Source: Dermanyssus gallinae (taxonomy: Eukaryota; Arthropoda; Arachnida; Mesostigmata; Dermanyssidae). Taken from it: 64,000 nt of DNA. Below the pieces are notes generated by a model. It saw only the letters and a program-made list of their open reading frames with translations. It did not search any database and had not been told where the DNA came from. The position numbers were made by a program, and so were the translations under genes. Where the stretch lies: positions 124,001 to 188,000 of the forward strand of contig QVRM01001244.1 of the NCBI GenBank assembly GCA_003439945.1, given 5' to 3'. Below are positions 12,316 to 24,100 of the stretch, piece after piece; the first letter of the stretch is position 1, and each line of letters opens with the position of its first letter.

Positions 12316-12420
12316 ATGGTTTTCAATTTCGACAAGGTAAATGCCGGAGTGGATTAAAAATTAGCCATGCCATGAAATAACGGTACACAGACATTAGCTT
12401 TACAAAAAATCTAAAAAAAA
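12316..12420 (+). mobile_element. SINE-B body, 5'-truncated copy
   Basis: The sequence starting catggttttcaatttcgac and running through gacaaggtaaatgccggagt closely matches 12947-13030, allowing a few substitutions. Both copies end in an A-rich tail (here before an (AT)n tract). The tRNA-like head found in the 12.85-kb copy is missing. Confidence 0.65.
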
Positions 12421-12849
12421 ATATATATATATATATATATGTTCCACACAAGTCACACTGGCTGCTACTGGCGCGTGTGCATCATGCATATCCTAAAGCC
12501 TCTCAGATAATAAAAAAAAAGATTTATTTAGTAATGCTAACTTCATCTATTGGCGCTTGGTGTCCTTGCTCAATACATCAACAACATTTTATCAAAGGCA
12601 AACTAAATTGGACTCTTCTTTATCCGGTTAGAACCCTTAAAGACGAAGCATACTATGTAACCTGTTGCCAAACACCTGCACGGCACTCCGAATCATATAA
12701 AAAGCGTCGATATACAAAGCATCTGTTCCAGTATGCTACAATATGTCGAACAATGAAGGCGCGCTAACGTACATCTAAGTAAATTAGCAAGATTTTGTAC
12801 ATGTAGCTATATGTCAAGCAGCTATGCTCCTGACTTAAACACAGTCCAC

Positions 12850-13063
12850 TAGCTTCTGCCTGATAGAAGCAAGGTGGCAAAGCCTTTGCCTTGCATTCGG
12901 GAGGACTGGGTTCGAGACCCAGACCGGCCACTCTTAAATTCGTTTGCATGGTTTCCAATTTAGACAAGGTAAATGCCGGAGTGGAGTAAACTTAGCCATG
13001 ACATGAAAAATCCGTACACGGGCAATTGCCTTACGGGAAATAAAAAAACAAAAAAAAAGAAGA
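12850..13063 (+). mobile_element. tRNA-derived SINE (SINE-B), near complete
   Basis: The head contains gggttcgagaccca (about 12909-12922), a perfect match to the RNA polymerase III B-box core GGTTCGANNCC. About 40 bp upstream lies ggtggcaaagcctttgcc, resembling an A box. The body (12947-13030) is shared with the copy at 12.3 kb, and the tail is A-rich (about 13040-13063). A tRNA-like head, unrelated body and A-rich tail form the classic SINE layout. It is not a functional tRNA: no cloverleaf acceptor stem closes. Confidence 0.65.
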
Positions 13064-14560
13064 CACAATGTATGCATAGTGCGAATCTGGCACCTTCTTC
13101 TGCGATCTTCAACTGCTATGAGGCTCAGCTCTTGAAGAGACTGTCTGCTAAATATCACCTTCGTAAGCCCTGCAAGTGGCTTGAGACTTGCTAAACTTAG
13201 TGCACTGAAGCCATAGGTAGACGGTATGGGGGCCACAGAAGAGACTCTATTCTGCGGAAAAGACTAACTTTTCATGCGTACTATCTCGAAACGATATCCT
13301 CGTCTTCACTCCACTTGTTCCTGTTACTCTTCAACTCTCCGTTAACAACTGAAGTGCTGTTAGTTTGCAGTCAGTATTATCAAAACGTGATGAGAAAATA
13401 TATTTAATTAAGGAAAACAAGCAAATCTACTAGAGACAGATAGCAGAATTATATAGCTAGCCGTAACATTTAAGTCACTAAAAATAAAATATTAAACCGT
13501 AGTACAGTACTAATTTATGAAAACACAAAACTACCGCATTCTCGAAAATGTGTTCTTGACCATTAGATATATTTGTTACAGTGAACATTGGTATTGATGA
13601 TTTCCAAAAATCACCAATATGTTAATCTTGAAGATAACCCGAGGATACGGAGAATCCGCAACTTTCAGTAACGAAGGAAAAAGTCCAGTGTTTTAAAATC
13701 TAGAAAAGCTGGGTGAATGCTCTAGACGAATTACAGATTTTACCAGCAGGTCTTACACGGCTTAATCAGTTCGAACCATTTTGTGAAATAAGATTTAGCA
13801 ACAATTTTAGGCCAGTCCAACAGGCGTCATACCAATTCAGCGATCAGAACTTGCAATACACGAAGGAGAACTGTTCCGTTCTCAATAGGCGCTAATAAAG
13901 CCCACTGCTTGGTAGAACGGTATTGTTTTTTATTATATGTAATTGTGCCAAGTCAGATGTTTCATGTACGTTTAAAGGTGACATAACTTTGCAATTGATT
14001 TAATAATATAAATGTAGTTGATAGCTTAATATTTATTATAATTATTATTGTTATTATTATTTATTTATTTAATTCGTAATTGTGTTATCAGAGTACAGTT
14101 AATATATATATAGCACTATGGTGTAAGATGTTCAATAAACGTGGCACCTGAACCGCCATTAAGACAGCGTAGGCCTCAAAGTGCCGAAGTCACACTCCAG
14201 GGTCGGCATTTAGACATTGTTTATTAATGCCGATTCAGATGAATCGAAGGACACTCCAAGGCGTTAAAAAAAGTGTTTGCTGAAGAAATGATGTCTTAGT
14301 ACACGCAGTAGTGTGATCTCTAGCACGTGTGATATATCACACACGTAAAGATGGATGCAGAAAAGAAAATCGTACTGCTTTGATATAAGCCGCATAATTA
14401 TCTTTAGTGGTACTACGATACGTTATCAATAGGTGTAGAAAACGTGTTCACATCTCACGACGTAGTTGATTACAGTATAGAAGTGCACTGTCTCCTTGAC
14501 CCCTGTATGTTCATCGGGAGTAAACCAAACAGCAGCTCATTCATACAGCAGCTCTACCTT
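13064..14560. other. AT-rich sequence, no gene seen
   Basis: No conserved motif on either strand. A short TTA/TTAT tract lies at about 14035-14065. Confidence 0.5.
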
Positions 14561-14561
14561 T

Positions 14562-14640
14562 ACTTTTTCCGGGCTGACTCTCAGCCAATAATTAAAGGGT
14601 AACGAAACTGCTTTTCGCATTGCTTCATAGACGGACCTCC
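14562..14640 (-). mobile_element. SINE-A tail fragment
   Basis: ttttccgggctgactctcag, and then cattgcttcatagacggacc, match the non-tRNA part of the longer copies at 32,978-33,163 and 51,178-51,350. The tRNA-like head is absent here. Confidence 0.55.
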
Positions 14641-16680
14641 AGCAGTTCTACTGCAGACAAAGCAATGTTAATCGACTGAAATCATTTACCAATGGAGTTT
14701 TGGCCAAAGGCCGCTAAGACAAGGCCGAATTGCTATCGCCGCACAGGCGCGTCCTCAAAGGAGGAGGTCCAGAAGACGCAGTCTTGACCAGCCGGCAGTA
14801 CGTGGCAACGCCAATGTAACTCCTTGTAAGTGGTGGAGAATTAATGGGATACCGAGTAAGTCACACTCGAAAGTCACATTCGACTCGCGAAGTTTCCGTC
14901 GAAAGCGAATGGCCTGCCTCGAAGACGGCTAGGTAATGCTTGACAGGCAGGCTAATGGCGGCTCGTAATGGTGCTGCAGGGCTGGAGAAGGCTGGACGCA
15001 CGCAGTGTGCTCTCGAAGCAACGCACAACGCCAAATGAGCCTCTAAGGATCTCGAGGGTTAGCGAGGAGGTTAGCCGTGCTCCCTGTCTCTCGCGTTTGG
15101 TCAATTTAACTTGGATCCTCGAGTTTCCATTTCACACCAAATCTCCCCTCCCCCCATCCAGGCTGGTGGGTCGAGTCTCGCGACTATCTGGTCCGCTGCA
15201 CTCCTTGATCCCATGCGTGAAGCACGTGCAGAACGGATTCCGTCCAAATAACACCGTCTCCAATCAATTAGGAGATACGATTTTCTAGTGTTTCGAGATT
15301 TAAAAAGGGAAGCATACCATTTTATTTGAAATAGGTTATTCCATGTTGTTCTTGTTGTTGTTGCTACGTGAACATGTACTATATTTGTGTGTTTCTTCTC
15401 GTCATGGAGATGTCTACTAGACAAAGATGTATCTGACCTTCTGTGAGATTCTGATACAACGTACATGTAATGTTGTTGGTGACATGCTGATGTGATTTCC
15501 TTAAAACGATTGCGTTTGCTCCTCTATCAGAATCGGCGTTACGAAGTCGGCGTATGACTCGATGATCAATCCAAATGGACTGGCTAATCGCTTCCTGGTC
15601 CTGTTTATCGGTCCGTCATGAGCAGTACATTATCGTACCCTGTTAATTATGTGTAAAATGAGCAGTTTCCACGATAGGTTTAGCGCGTTTTGACGTTTGA
15701 CTTAACACAACCACCAGTAGATGATGAAAACGTTTTGGTGAGCAAAAGCGTATCAGTCTATTGCGTTTCTGCTCTAGTTGTGTTTAGAGGAGTTGGCCAG
15801 ATGGCTCATACTCTAGACACGTATTAAGAAGAGATTGGACAAAACCTCATGCACGATATCATACCGGTAAAAGTGTTTGATGAGTATCTTTTTGATCGTA
15901 GTTTACTCACTCAGATAGCCAGGCTGGGGTAAACAGTTGAGCTCAAATTAGCTTACATCATCCCCTTCGCCAGGTTCATATAGGCTGAGACGCGTCCGGC
16001 AATGTCCCAAAGAGAACCGCGGCGTTGCCGCGTTGTCAAGCATATCAAGCGAGAGCTTCTGTCGCGTACAGAAAAATCCTCGGTTCTCTTCACTTCTACG
16101 GTAATCGCCGGTTGGTTGGAGACAATCTCAAAAAACACCTTTTGCGGAACCGAGACCACCCATCGTCTCGGGCAGTTCGAGGAAAGAGAAGTTATAGTTG
16201 GCGCAGAAGTTTGCGTATTTGCGCACTTGTTCGGCAAGCGTAACGATACCGTCTAGCCTGATCAGGAAGCACCGTCACCGATATATATATATATATATAT
16301 TAATTTTAATTAATTTGAATTCCGCATTCAACGACTGGAATCAGTTCATCGACTTCCGCAGCCAACGCGTTTAATAGAGTGTTCTCGTCGAAGGAGTCGT
16401 GCTCTAAATGAGATGCTGGATGTGACACGCTAGGAATGACAATCGCAGCAGAAGCAAGCTTTGGTGAGCTTTGACGAATGGAAGACGTCCATACATTTCC
16501 CATAGCCTGGATGCTTGCTTGACTAAGGCCAGACCCCTAAACCAGCTAGGAAAGAGAGGTTTCGAGGACATGTAGGTTCTCTTCAGAAATGGGAGCGTCC
16601 GGGGAGAGGAGCTCGAACGGTCTCAATCACGGGGCGAGCGGCTTTTGAAGTAAGGCCAGTAGCTGAGCTAGGCGAAAAGG
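14641..16680. other. No gene recognised
   Basis: Open frames of up to 121 codons (for example 15101-15466, minus) show no motif that I can place. An (AT)n tract lies at 16281-16301. Confidence 0.45.
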
Positions 16681-16686
16681 AACGCA

Positions 16687-16789
16687 AGGCGCCGAATGTA
16701 TCTACTATAGACGTATCGAGGCGCCGAATGTATCTACTATAGACGTATCGAGGCGCCGAATGTATCCATTATAACCGTATCGAGGCACC
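16687..16789. repeat. 32-bp tandem repeat, about 3.2 copies
   Basis: Units 16687-16718 and 16719-16750 are identical (starting aggcgccgaatgtat). Unit 16751-16782 differs at a few bases, and a partial fourth unit follows. No coding role is evident. The array lies about 215 bp upstream of the recognisable mariner coding remnant. Confidence 0.9.
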
Positions 16790-17003
16790 ATAATGCGAGA
16801 GAAGGAGGTCAGGGCAAGTCGTCGGGAGCTGCAGGGTATTCAACGCGAATAGCGTGCAGAGTGTCGGGCTCCTAGATTCAACCTACGAACATCTCGGTTG
16901 AGCATAAACGTCGGGTCGCCCCTGTGACGTAGTTTTCGCTCAGCTTGACTGCATGTAAGGGCATCATGCCATTCCCATTGCAGTATGCAACGACTGAGTG
17001 CGG

Positions 17004-17760
17004 ACGATTGTACAAGACAGGCTGGGTAACGGGAAGGTGTGCGCGCAGCGGGTTCCAAAGCGTTTTCTAAGCGGCTTTGTCCGCCTTGAACCGCAAATGG
17101 AACTGTGTATGGGGCTAGCACTGCAACACCTCTTCTAGTATAATAAAGACTCTGCTTTTTTGGAGCGGATCGCCATCGGCGACGAGAGTTGCTGTTATGA
17201 CGCTTCGAGCTAGAGACAAAGCAAGACGGCATACAATGGAAGCATTCATCGTCTCCTTGACCCATAACATTAAAAGCTGTACCAGGCAATTCAATTCACC
17301 GTGCAAGGCGATGCTCACCGTCGTTTTTGACGTCCGAGTTCCGATACTCATCGAATTCCTCGAGCAGGAATGAATCGTTGACAGTTTCGTGTACTGTTGC
17401 TATTCTGTTACTATTGTATTACTCCGTACCCACGCATCTCCATCAAAAAGCAAACGGTCTGGGCTGTTCACGGAGGGAGGGATTCTGCTCCACAATAATG
17501 TGCGTCCACCCAGGGTCACGCAAAGTGTAATCGGGAGGTCACCCAAGTTCAAATGGGAGCACCCGGAGTATCCGCCCGAAATGCCGGACATGTCGCCCTG
17601 CAACGTCCATCCATGCATGGTCCACACAAAAAAACATCTCAAATATAAACGCCAAAAGAATGACAAACTAAAGTACACAGTGGAGGACTGGCTCGTGTCC
17701 CAGCGAAACAAATTTTGGAAACCAACTGTCAAATCATTCGGCTCGAGAACAGTGCGATAG
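17004..17760 (+). pseudogene. Decayed mariner-type transposase
   Basis: Broken plus-strand frames spell out the order of a mariner-family (Tc1/mariner) transposase. TIVQDRLGNGKVCAQRVPK (from 17004) matches the end of the DNA-binding half. FLERIAIGDES (about 17160-17190) matches the first catalytic Asp motif TGDES, with the Asp kept at 17181-17183. TVVFDVRVPILIEFL comes next (about 17310-17360). ILLHNNVRPP (about 17480-17505) corresponds to the HDNARPH motif, and HPEYPPEMPDMSPCNVH (about 17560-17610) to the YSPDLAPSDYH motif. Both later catalytic Asp positions read Asn (codons 17494-17496 and 17602-17604). The N-terminal part is lost or unreadable, and stops and frameshifts interrupt the rest. 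The element is therefore dead. Terminal inverted repeats were not found by eye. Confidence 0.8.
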
Positions 17761-18650
17761 TTTTTGTTTTTTTTTCGTGTGGCTAGATTTTAAGAAAAAA
17801 AATTGAGGTGATTAGATGTTTTTAGTTAAAAATCTTCGTTTTTCGTGTGTTTTTTGTTTCTCGTTTTTTCGTTAAAAGTTTCGTCAAAAAAATTAAGTTG
17901 TGATTAAAGACTTCGATTCGTACCCTTTCATTTGAACAGCTCCCCCCTCCCCCCATATAATACAATATAGAGAATATGCCATTATGCTGAGTATCATATA
18001 TATGAATATTTATATTCGCGTCACCGTGAGCGGACGGTTGTGCGGGTACCAATTGGTAGGCGACGAAGAATGTCGACCGAAATTTCCACTGCTTTTTAGC
18101 CTATCTATCCCGAGGAACGACCTCGGGGACGCGACGACATACGAAGTGGCCACAGCCTAGTCGCCTGCTTGCATCTGACGTATTGGTGACCTAAAAATAC
18201 AGAACAAGACATTTACCATTTATCTAGTTAGACGGGCACTGGCTGCACGGGAAGTCGGCCGGCAAACCGGCAGGCATTACTTAGGCTAATCGCGGCCAAG
18301 TACTGAGTCTGACCCACCGACATACACGAACGGGCACGCGTGGTAGGCAGAACGGGTGGGCTGGGGCTGGCCGAGCATGAATAACAGTCCGCAGTTGCAG
18401 CTTTAGACGCTGTGTTGCGACCACTGGGCCAGAGACACTGGCAGGCGTTGTAGAGAAGCGCAAATAGCCTCCGAATAGTCGAAGAATGCCGACGGGTCGG
18501 CTGTACGTTCTAAACACCGTACAGTTTAGTGATAACTCACGCATGGCGGACGACACGACGTACGATACGCTCTGTCATTAGTAGGTTTTATTTAGAAGCC
18601 ATAGGGCTGTTGATTGGGCAGCTAGAAGACAAACTGGTAGTGGTAACGAC
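17761..18650. other. No gene recognised
   Basis: T-rich sequence after the transposase remnant. A 91-codon minus frame (18281-18556) shows no recognisable motif. Confidence 0.5.
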
Positions 18651-18731
18651 GTTGTTTTTAATTTTAGACCATCCTCCGTCCCCTAAGGGCTTGGGGGACG
18701 GAGGACGGTCTAAAATTAAAAAAAAAACAAC
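18651..18731. repeat. Foldback (inverted-repeat) element
   Basis: The left arm (18651-18683; core gaccatcctccgtcccc) is complementary to the right arm (18693-18731; core ggggacggaggacggtc) across a loop of about 9 bases. There is one mismatch in the core and extra A residues in the right arm. One arm plus flank (ggaggttgtttttaatt, then cctccgtccccta) recurs at about 52,940-52,981, so it is a dispersed repeat and not a chance hairpin. Confidence 0.75.
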
Positions 18732-18773
18732 CTCCTTAAAAAAATGGACCAAGAAATTACCAAAAACGACTAT

Positions 18774-18777
<4 letters not shown>

Positions 18778-18817
<40 letters not shown>
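18778..18817. repeat. (AT)n microsatellite
   Basis: About 20 uninterrupted AT units. A second, shorter (AT)n tract is at 18904-18924. Confidence 0.95.
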
Positions 18818-18819
<2 letters not shown>

Positions 18820-19092
18820 AACAATTCATACTGTTACAGTTTTATTTGCTTATATGCAAGAGGCAACAATTGTCTCCTTATGAACGTGTACACCAGATAT
18901 GCCATATATATATATATATATATAGCGCCAACTTTACCCAGTATTATTGGTCGCGCGACTCGTCAGGAGATTATATTTTTAGCATAGTTATTTGAATATG
19001 CAACATTCAATCAGCATATGGTGCATAGGGATGATGAACCAGAGATGCCAAATTTAATGACTTTATGAAACACAACATTGTCATTTTGCACA

Positions 19093-19190
19093 TCGCATCG
19101 TCTTTACTTCAAAATATAATCATTCAGGTTAATCACCAATTATATGGTGATTAACCTGAATGATTATATTTTGAAGTAAAGACGATGCGA
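19093..19190. repeat. Perfect 46-bp palindrome with 6-bp loop
   Basis: Arm 19093-19138 is the exact reverse complement of arm 19145-19190, with loop attata (19139-19144). No other long palindrome in the window has perfect arms of this length. No coding content. It could be a small foldback or MITE, the product of a hairpin-templated duplication, or an assembly artefact. Confidence 0.95.
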
Positions 19191-19639
19191 GAGTTCCTAT
19201 TAACTATACATATAGTTATTATATAATGTTTGCTGTTGCAATCAGGTATTTTTCTTGTACGAGATCCTTTACGCGAATTACGGAACGCACGGTATTAATA
19301 AAGTTATGGTGAAAAGCTATCCTTACATGTACTTGTGTTCACACAAACTTCTATACAGATAATTTTATCCTAAATTATTGAGAATTAAAATAAATATAAT
19401 TTTAATTTATCTTCTCTTTATAAATTATATATTTATTTAAAAAATGTAAATCTCATACTGCGGTTCTTCAATATACAGGATTTTAATGTGTACTTAAAGC
19501 TATATCAAAGCTTAGTGGTACCAAATTGGACTTATTGCTGTCACGTATGGATGCTATTCTATAAAATAGATAACATAACATAACATCACTTTTATTTCAC
19601 ATAAAAGGGTTGGTATCAATATACATACTTCTGTAAGAC

Positions 19640-20400
19640 AATCATGACTAATCACCAAATAGGCGAGCGCTATTTGGATTATCATGGGCCCATTTGGCCA
19701 TACGCCAAGTAAACAGTCCGTTCACGAATTCACCGCGGGCCACGGCTTTTGAGGTGATTGATCGTTGACTCCTTAGGTTATTGGAGCGTACATCAAAAAA
19801 GTGTCCTAACAAGTCACATTTTCGTAATTGATGTAGAACAGATAGGTTGCACTGCAAGAAAAGTGAGTTAATACTTGGAACAACGTCATCTAACACGCTG
19901 TGGGGGCACCTGATTCGCAGGCGTCTTAGAAACATGTTTTGGACGCCCTCCACCAACTTCCTATATTTGGACAGATAAGGCTCCCAGACAGGGGAGTAAT
20001 ATGTGAGTTTAGGAAGAACAAGAGATTTGTAAAGGCGAATGTACACATGTGGAGTCGTTAAAATAAAACAGCGGAAGATAGTATTTATTGTGCGGAGAGA
20101 TGTCTCCACAACCTTGGTAATGTGAAGGCTAAAGTTAAGATCAGGCGTAATATATGCCTAAGTCCTGTGTATAAGAGAGGGTCGGTAAAATGCAGTTGTC
20201 AATTTTGTAGTCAAAGTCAAGTGCACCATTTTTCAGTACAATGCATTTAGAAGGTTAGAGAATCATGTTGTTTTCAGAACACCATCGTGCAATGCCGTCA
20301 ACAGCAGTCTGCAGAACAGCGTGGGAGTCACTAGAGCAAATAGGATAATAAAGTTTTAAGTCATCAGCATATTCAAGATATTTGACCGCCGGTGGCAGGT
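19640..20400 (-). mobile_element. CR1/jockey-like LINE, RT palm to C-terminus
   Basis: Read from 20400 down, the minus strand gives VKYLEYADDLKLYYPICS (the RT active-site YADD box), then WCSENNMIL, PSKCIVLKNGALDFDYKID, a DLG segment, NFSLHITKVVETSLRTINTI, LYKSLVLPKLTYYSPVWEP, and finally a C-terminus ending SARLFGD (stop near 19648). The order matches the last third of CR1/jockey-type reverse transcriptases. The palm frame (20255-20491) and the C-terminal frame (19648-20109) are separated by a stop and a frameshift, so the copy is truncated and broken. A second, opposite-strand relative begins immediately at about 20,400. Confidence 0.75.
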
Positions 20401-20745
20401 ACTTGGCAGATGTTAACTTTTTCCAGAGCGTACAGGATAAATTTGTGAAACGAGTTGCTCGTCGGTGTTGTCTACCACGCGAGCGTATCACATTGCCTAG
20501 TGTTAGCGAATACCAATCCCACGCCGATCACCGCATGTTTAAACAGCTAGCGCGTCAGAATCTTATTACTAGGTATTTTGTTCTGGGACCAAATAATCTC
20601 CGGAGCGGCATTTCCATCCACCCTTACGATGTTGCTCGTGTAGACGTTGTGAACAATTCATTTGCCTGGAGGACTGCACGTCGTTCACAGATTCGAAACG
20701 ACTTTGCGTCTATTGTAATACCTCTTTTTTAATAAAGGTTATATG
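20400..20745 (+). mobile_element. CR1/jockey-like LINE 3' fragment, inverted neighbour
   Basis: The open frame (to 20732) reads FFQSVQDKFVKRVARRC, then FVLGPNNLRSGISIHP and VNNSFAWRTARRS. These match VEGVQNMFLRRLRIRC, RSNNLRSQRSITSK and FVNGLFTWRMAKW in the minus-strand copy immediately to its left, so both derive from the same or sister families. An AATAAA-like signal follows at about 20731-20737. This is only the extreme C-terminus, in opposite orientation to the neighbouring copy. Confidence 0.7.
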
Positions 20746-20974
20746 AAATCTTATAATTACACTATTATAATCGGATATATATAGCCCGGAGTAGGATCTT
20801 TAGTGCATCCATGGTTTGATGATCGAGGATAGTGTTGATCCCTCAAATCATCCTGACCTGTGTCACGACATTTGCTTACGCCACATCGTTACCGCGCTAT
20901 CGGTGAGAATACTTTTTGTAGATCGTTTATTTTGTTTTTATCATTCTCAAGGCGAGATTTCTATGTAGGTAAAA

Positions 20975-21037
20975 ATTAAATAAACAGTCAAAAAGCTAAA
21001 TATATATATATTATAGCTTTTTGACTGTTTATTTAAT
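20975..21037. repeat. Perfect 24-bp palindrome with AT-rich loop
   Basis: Arm 20975-20998 (attaaataaacagtcaaaaa...) is the exact reverse complement of arm 21014-21037; the loop is 15 bp of mostly AT. No coding content. Confidence 0.9.
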
Positions 21038-21160
21038 TTCATATCTATTTCACTCAATTAGACCATGTACAAGATAGTTCCTGTTATTATTAAGCATAAA
21101 TATTTGTTGTCCTGCCGTTCCACCGAGAGAAGAAGTGTAACGATCTTCGTTGCAGTGCCG

Positions 21161-21163
<3 letters not shown>

Positions 21164-21192
<29 letters not shown>
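21164..21192. repeat. (AT)n microsatellite
   Basis: Uninterrupted AT dinucleotides. Confidence 0.95.
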
Positions 21193-21194
<2 letters not shown>

Positions 21195-24100
21195 GTAAGA
21201 ATAGTAACGTAACGATAAAACGTGGTACTGTGAATGATATCATAAGCGTCTCTTGTATTAGCGACTTAGTTAAGAACTAGTTCTTATGTAGCACCTACTA
21301 GATGGTTCAGAGCGCATTAAGCGACGTGCTCGTCGTATATGATGCATGTGTGGTCATATTCATCAGTCTTAAGTGTGTGAAGCTTATAACATAACTTTTA
21401 CCTTTGCTTCAAGGCAAGGTAATACAACAAAAAAGGCTATCTGACCAGCGTTACGAAACTTAGTACTTGTTTCGGTCTTGCGAGTGTTTATGGGCGATTT
21501 CACGTCGGCAAGGTATCGAATCAGAGATGCGAGCAATTGTTGCAGATGGAACTGTTAGTTGGAACTGTATAGGGCGTACGCATCATCCGCGTAGAGTAGT
21601 AATGTTACGCTTTAGTTAGCGCCCTTATAAACGAGAATAGCTTAACGATAAAAACCAAAAGTAACAGTGGATTTAACCTATCATCTTTTATTTGTTATAC
21701 TATCACGTAAACAAAATCTATTGTCTGTTTCAGTCCGCCATACTGCGATATGCGTCATAGATCGTGATAAATCGTGATCTTGTAATACGTCTGAAGATCA
21801 ACTTTCTCTGCAGATCACACCTGGCACCCTAAAATATGCCAACGCTTCTTTGCATTTCCTCTGTGCCGGGCACTTGAGCTACTGTGGTTGCTCATGCCTA
21901 TCGAAATTAAGTAGCAGGCAATCCCGCCAGGCGACTAAGAGAATGTCCCTAGACTACATATTTTGTTAGGGCCATAATCTTTTCATAGAGAGAGGAAACA
22001 TCTTCAACAGGATAAGCGCACCCAACGTGATGCGCAAGAAGTGCTCTTTCGGCATCCAACTCTTTTCAAAGTTGTACTGCACGTCATCCTCCTTCCTCGA
22101 GCTTTAGAAAAGGCATGTGAAAAAGTTGCGTGTCCGACACAGTACAAGTGGCTATTTCACTAAAAGTTACAGGCCGCATAGTTTGTAATACCACTCCTTT
22201 TGATTAAAGTTTATTGAGCGGGTTCAGAAGCACAACTGACCTGAGCGTATGGCTCCCTCGAGACCTGCAAGGTCAAGTATTGCGCTAGCTGGCGCTCATA
22301 ATTAACAACAATCAATGCATTACAAGTTCGTGTTAAAACAAAGTAAGTATGGTCGGTTCAGCGTTTTAGTTTGGTCAGAAAATACTTTACTAGTAACACA
22401 CTCGTAGTATAGTGCCTCCACTACTCATAATTGATTGAATATAAAACGACTTAGGTAATGATGGAAACGCTTTGAGTAGTGCGGTAGGCCAGCGCCGAGA
22501 ATCCCGTCTTGCGCAATGTTACTTATATAACGGGCCGTATCCAATGGCGTTTATAAATTTTCAAAAATAATTTATGTAAAACAACGACTACACATGCCCT
22601 GTTTAGTCCTCCACATGGGCTTCTAAAAAAGTCATGGCAACACTTAAACATCTAGAGCCACTCAAATACCAAACGATTACATACAGTTGTTGCTGTTTTT
22701 GCGTTGCTTGGCATTGCTTCTACAACTTGAGGGCTTTTTCCTAATAAAATATTTTTTTTCTTTCAATGAACATGCTTTATTAATGCGCTGCTTTCTAAAG
22801 CGTCCTCCTCAGCGCCACTTCTCACTGTGCGCTGAGTACTGTAATAAAACCGCCACAACATACGCTAATAACAATATGCGATAATCCACAGTAGAAGTGA
22901 CATCCTACAAAGAAAAACTCGGAAAAGAAGAAAGTGTAAAAAAAAAAAGAAGCAACGTCGCCTATGTTTGGCTATTGTCGGATCACAGCTGTCTGTAATT
23001 ATAGCAGTCACAGGTCAAATCAATTGATGCGCGTCTTGTGTAACACGTTTAACGCCTTTAAAAACTGCAATCACAGTTGGTTGAACATGTCAAACTTTCT
23101 CCGGTGTTGTTTAGACTGTGCTTCAATTATCTCGTGTGCTGTCAACGTACGAGCAGTGCGATCGATCCTCAGTATCTCCAAAAACACCAACTCACAGCAT
23201 CGTGCAAGCATCACGCTGAGTCTGCGAGAGCGTCCCTTATAAACGTCTTTGAGGCGAACGATCTGAACGCAGCACTGTCTGTGTTTAGTCGACCTGTTCA
23301 AAGACATTGCTCATTACACAGCCTACTCAGAACCGCGTTCGGATACCCACGCCGGGCTGTGCAAATTTTTTTTGTGCACGTTCTATAACCGTTAGTCTAC
23401 TAGACTAGTTGTGGTAGACTTGTCTAATATAACTAATATATAATATAATAATATGAAAATATTCCAGAATTACACTTTTTTTCTGCTACTCCTTTGGCAC
23501 ATGCTCTGGTGGTTGCAGACAAGTGACCATCAAGCTTGTTCGCTGGGAGCGTGCTCTTTCGATTAGTTTCTCAGCAATCAGATCTAGCAACATGCAGCTA
23601 GTTGTGCTTTATGCTGGACGCCGATTCAGTGTAAACGCAATCTAAACCCGTTTCTCAATAATTCGCCTGGCGCACACCACTTTTGTTACTAACAGTAACA
23701 TTACTACGAATATTGCGATTATGAACAAGAGTAATTTATAAAGATTATTGTCAATACAGTAACATGCGGGTGACCCGTGACGTAGTCCCTGATAGATGAT
23801 TCCGTTCTCCAACGATGCTGCCCTTCCAGTGGTCCAATCTGGACCTTTTGCGTACCTTTTATTTGATTCTTAATTTCATAAAATCTTTTGCTGCGATTCT
23901 TCCGGTCATGCAGTTCATGCGCGGTTCTGCGTGTTTTGCCTGGCACCGATTGAACACGTGTTGTCCTTTTCTACACCGAGACACACCAACTTTATTAAGG
24001 TTATTCGTTCCATGTCGTTTCTTTCGAACGTTAATTGCTTCGTCTCCTTTTTACGTTTTATTGAACAAGAAATTGGAGTATTTCTTGCGGTATCATTATG

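Noticed and set aside
12905..12940. Functional tRNA gene at the B-box match
   Set aside because: The B box is perfect, but no acceptor stem or anticodon arm closes. The A-rich tail and repeated body indicate a SINE.
15101..15466. 121-codon minus-strand frame
   Set aside because: No motif, odd composition, and no support from neighbouring exons or repeats.
16687..16789. CRISPR array
   Set aside because: The 32-bp units are directly adjacent without unique spacers, and the context is eukaryotic.
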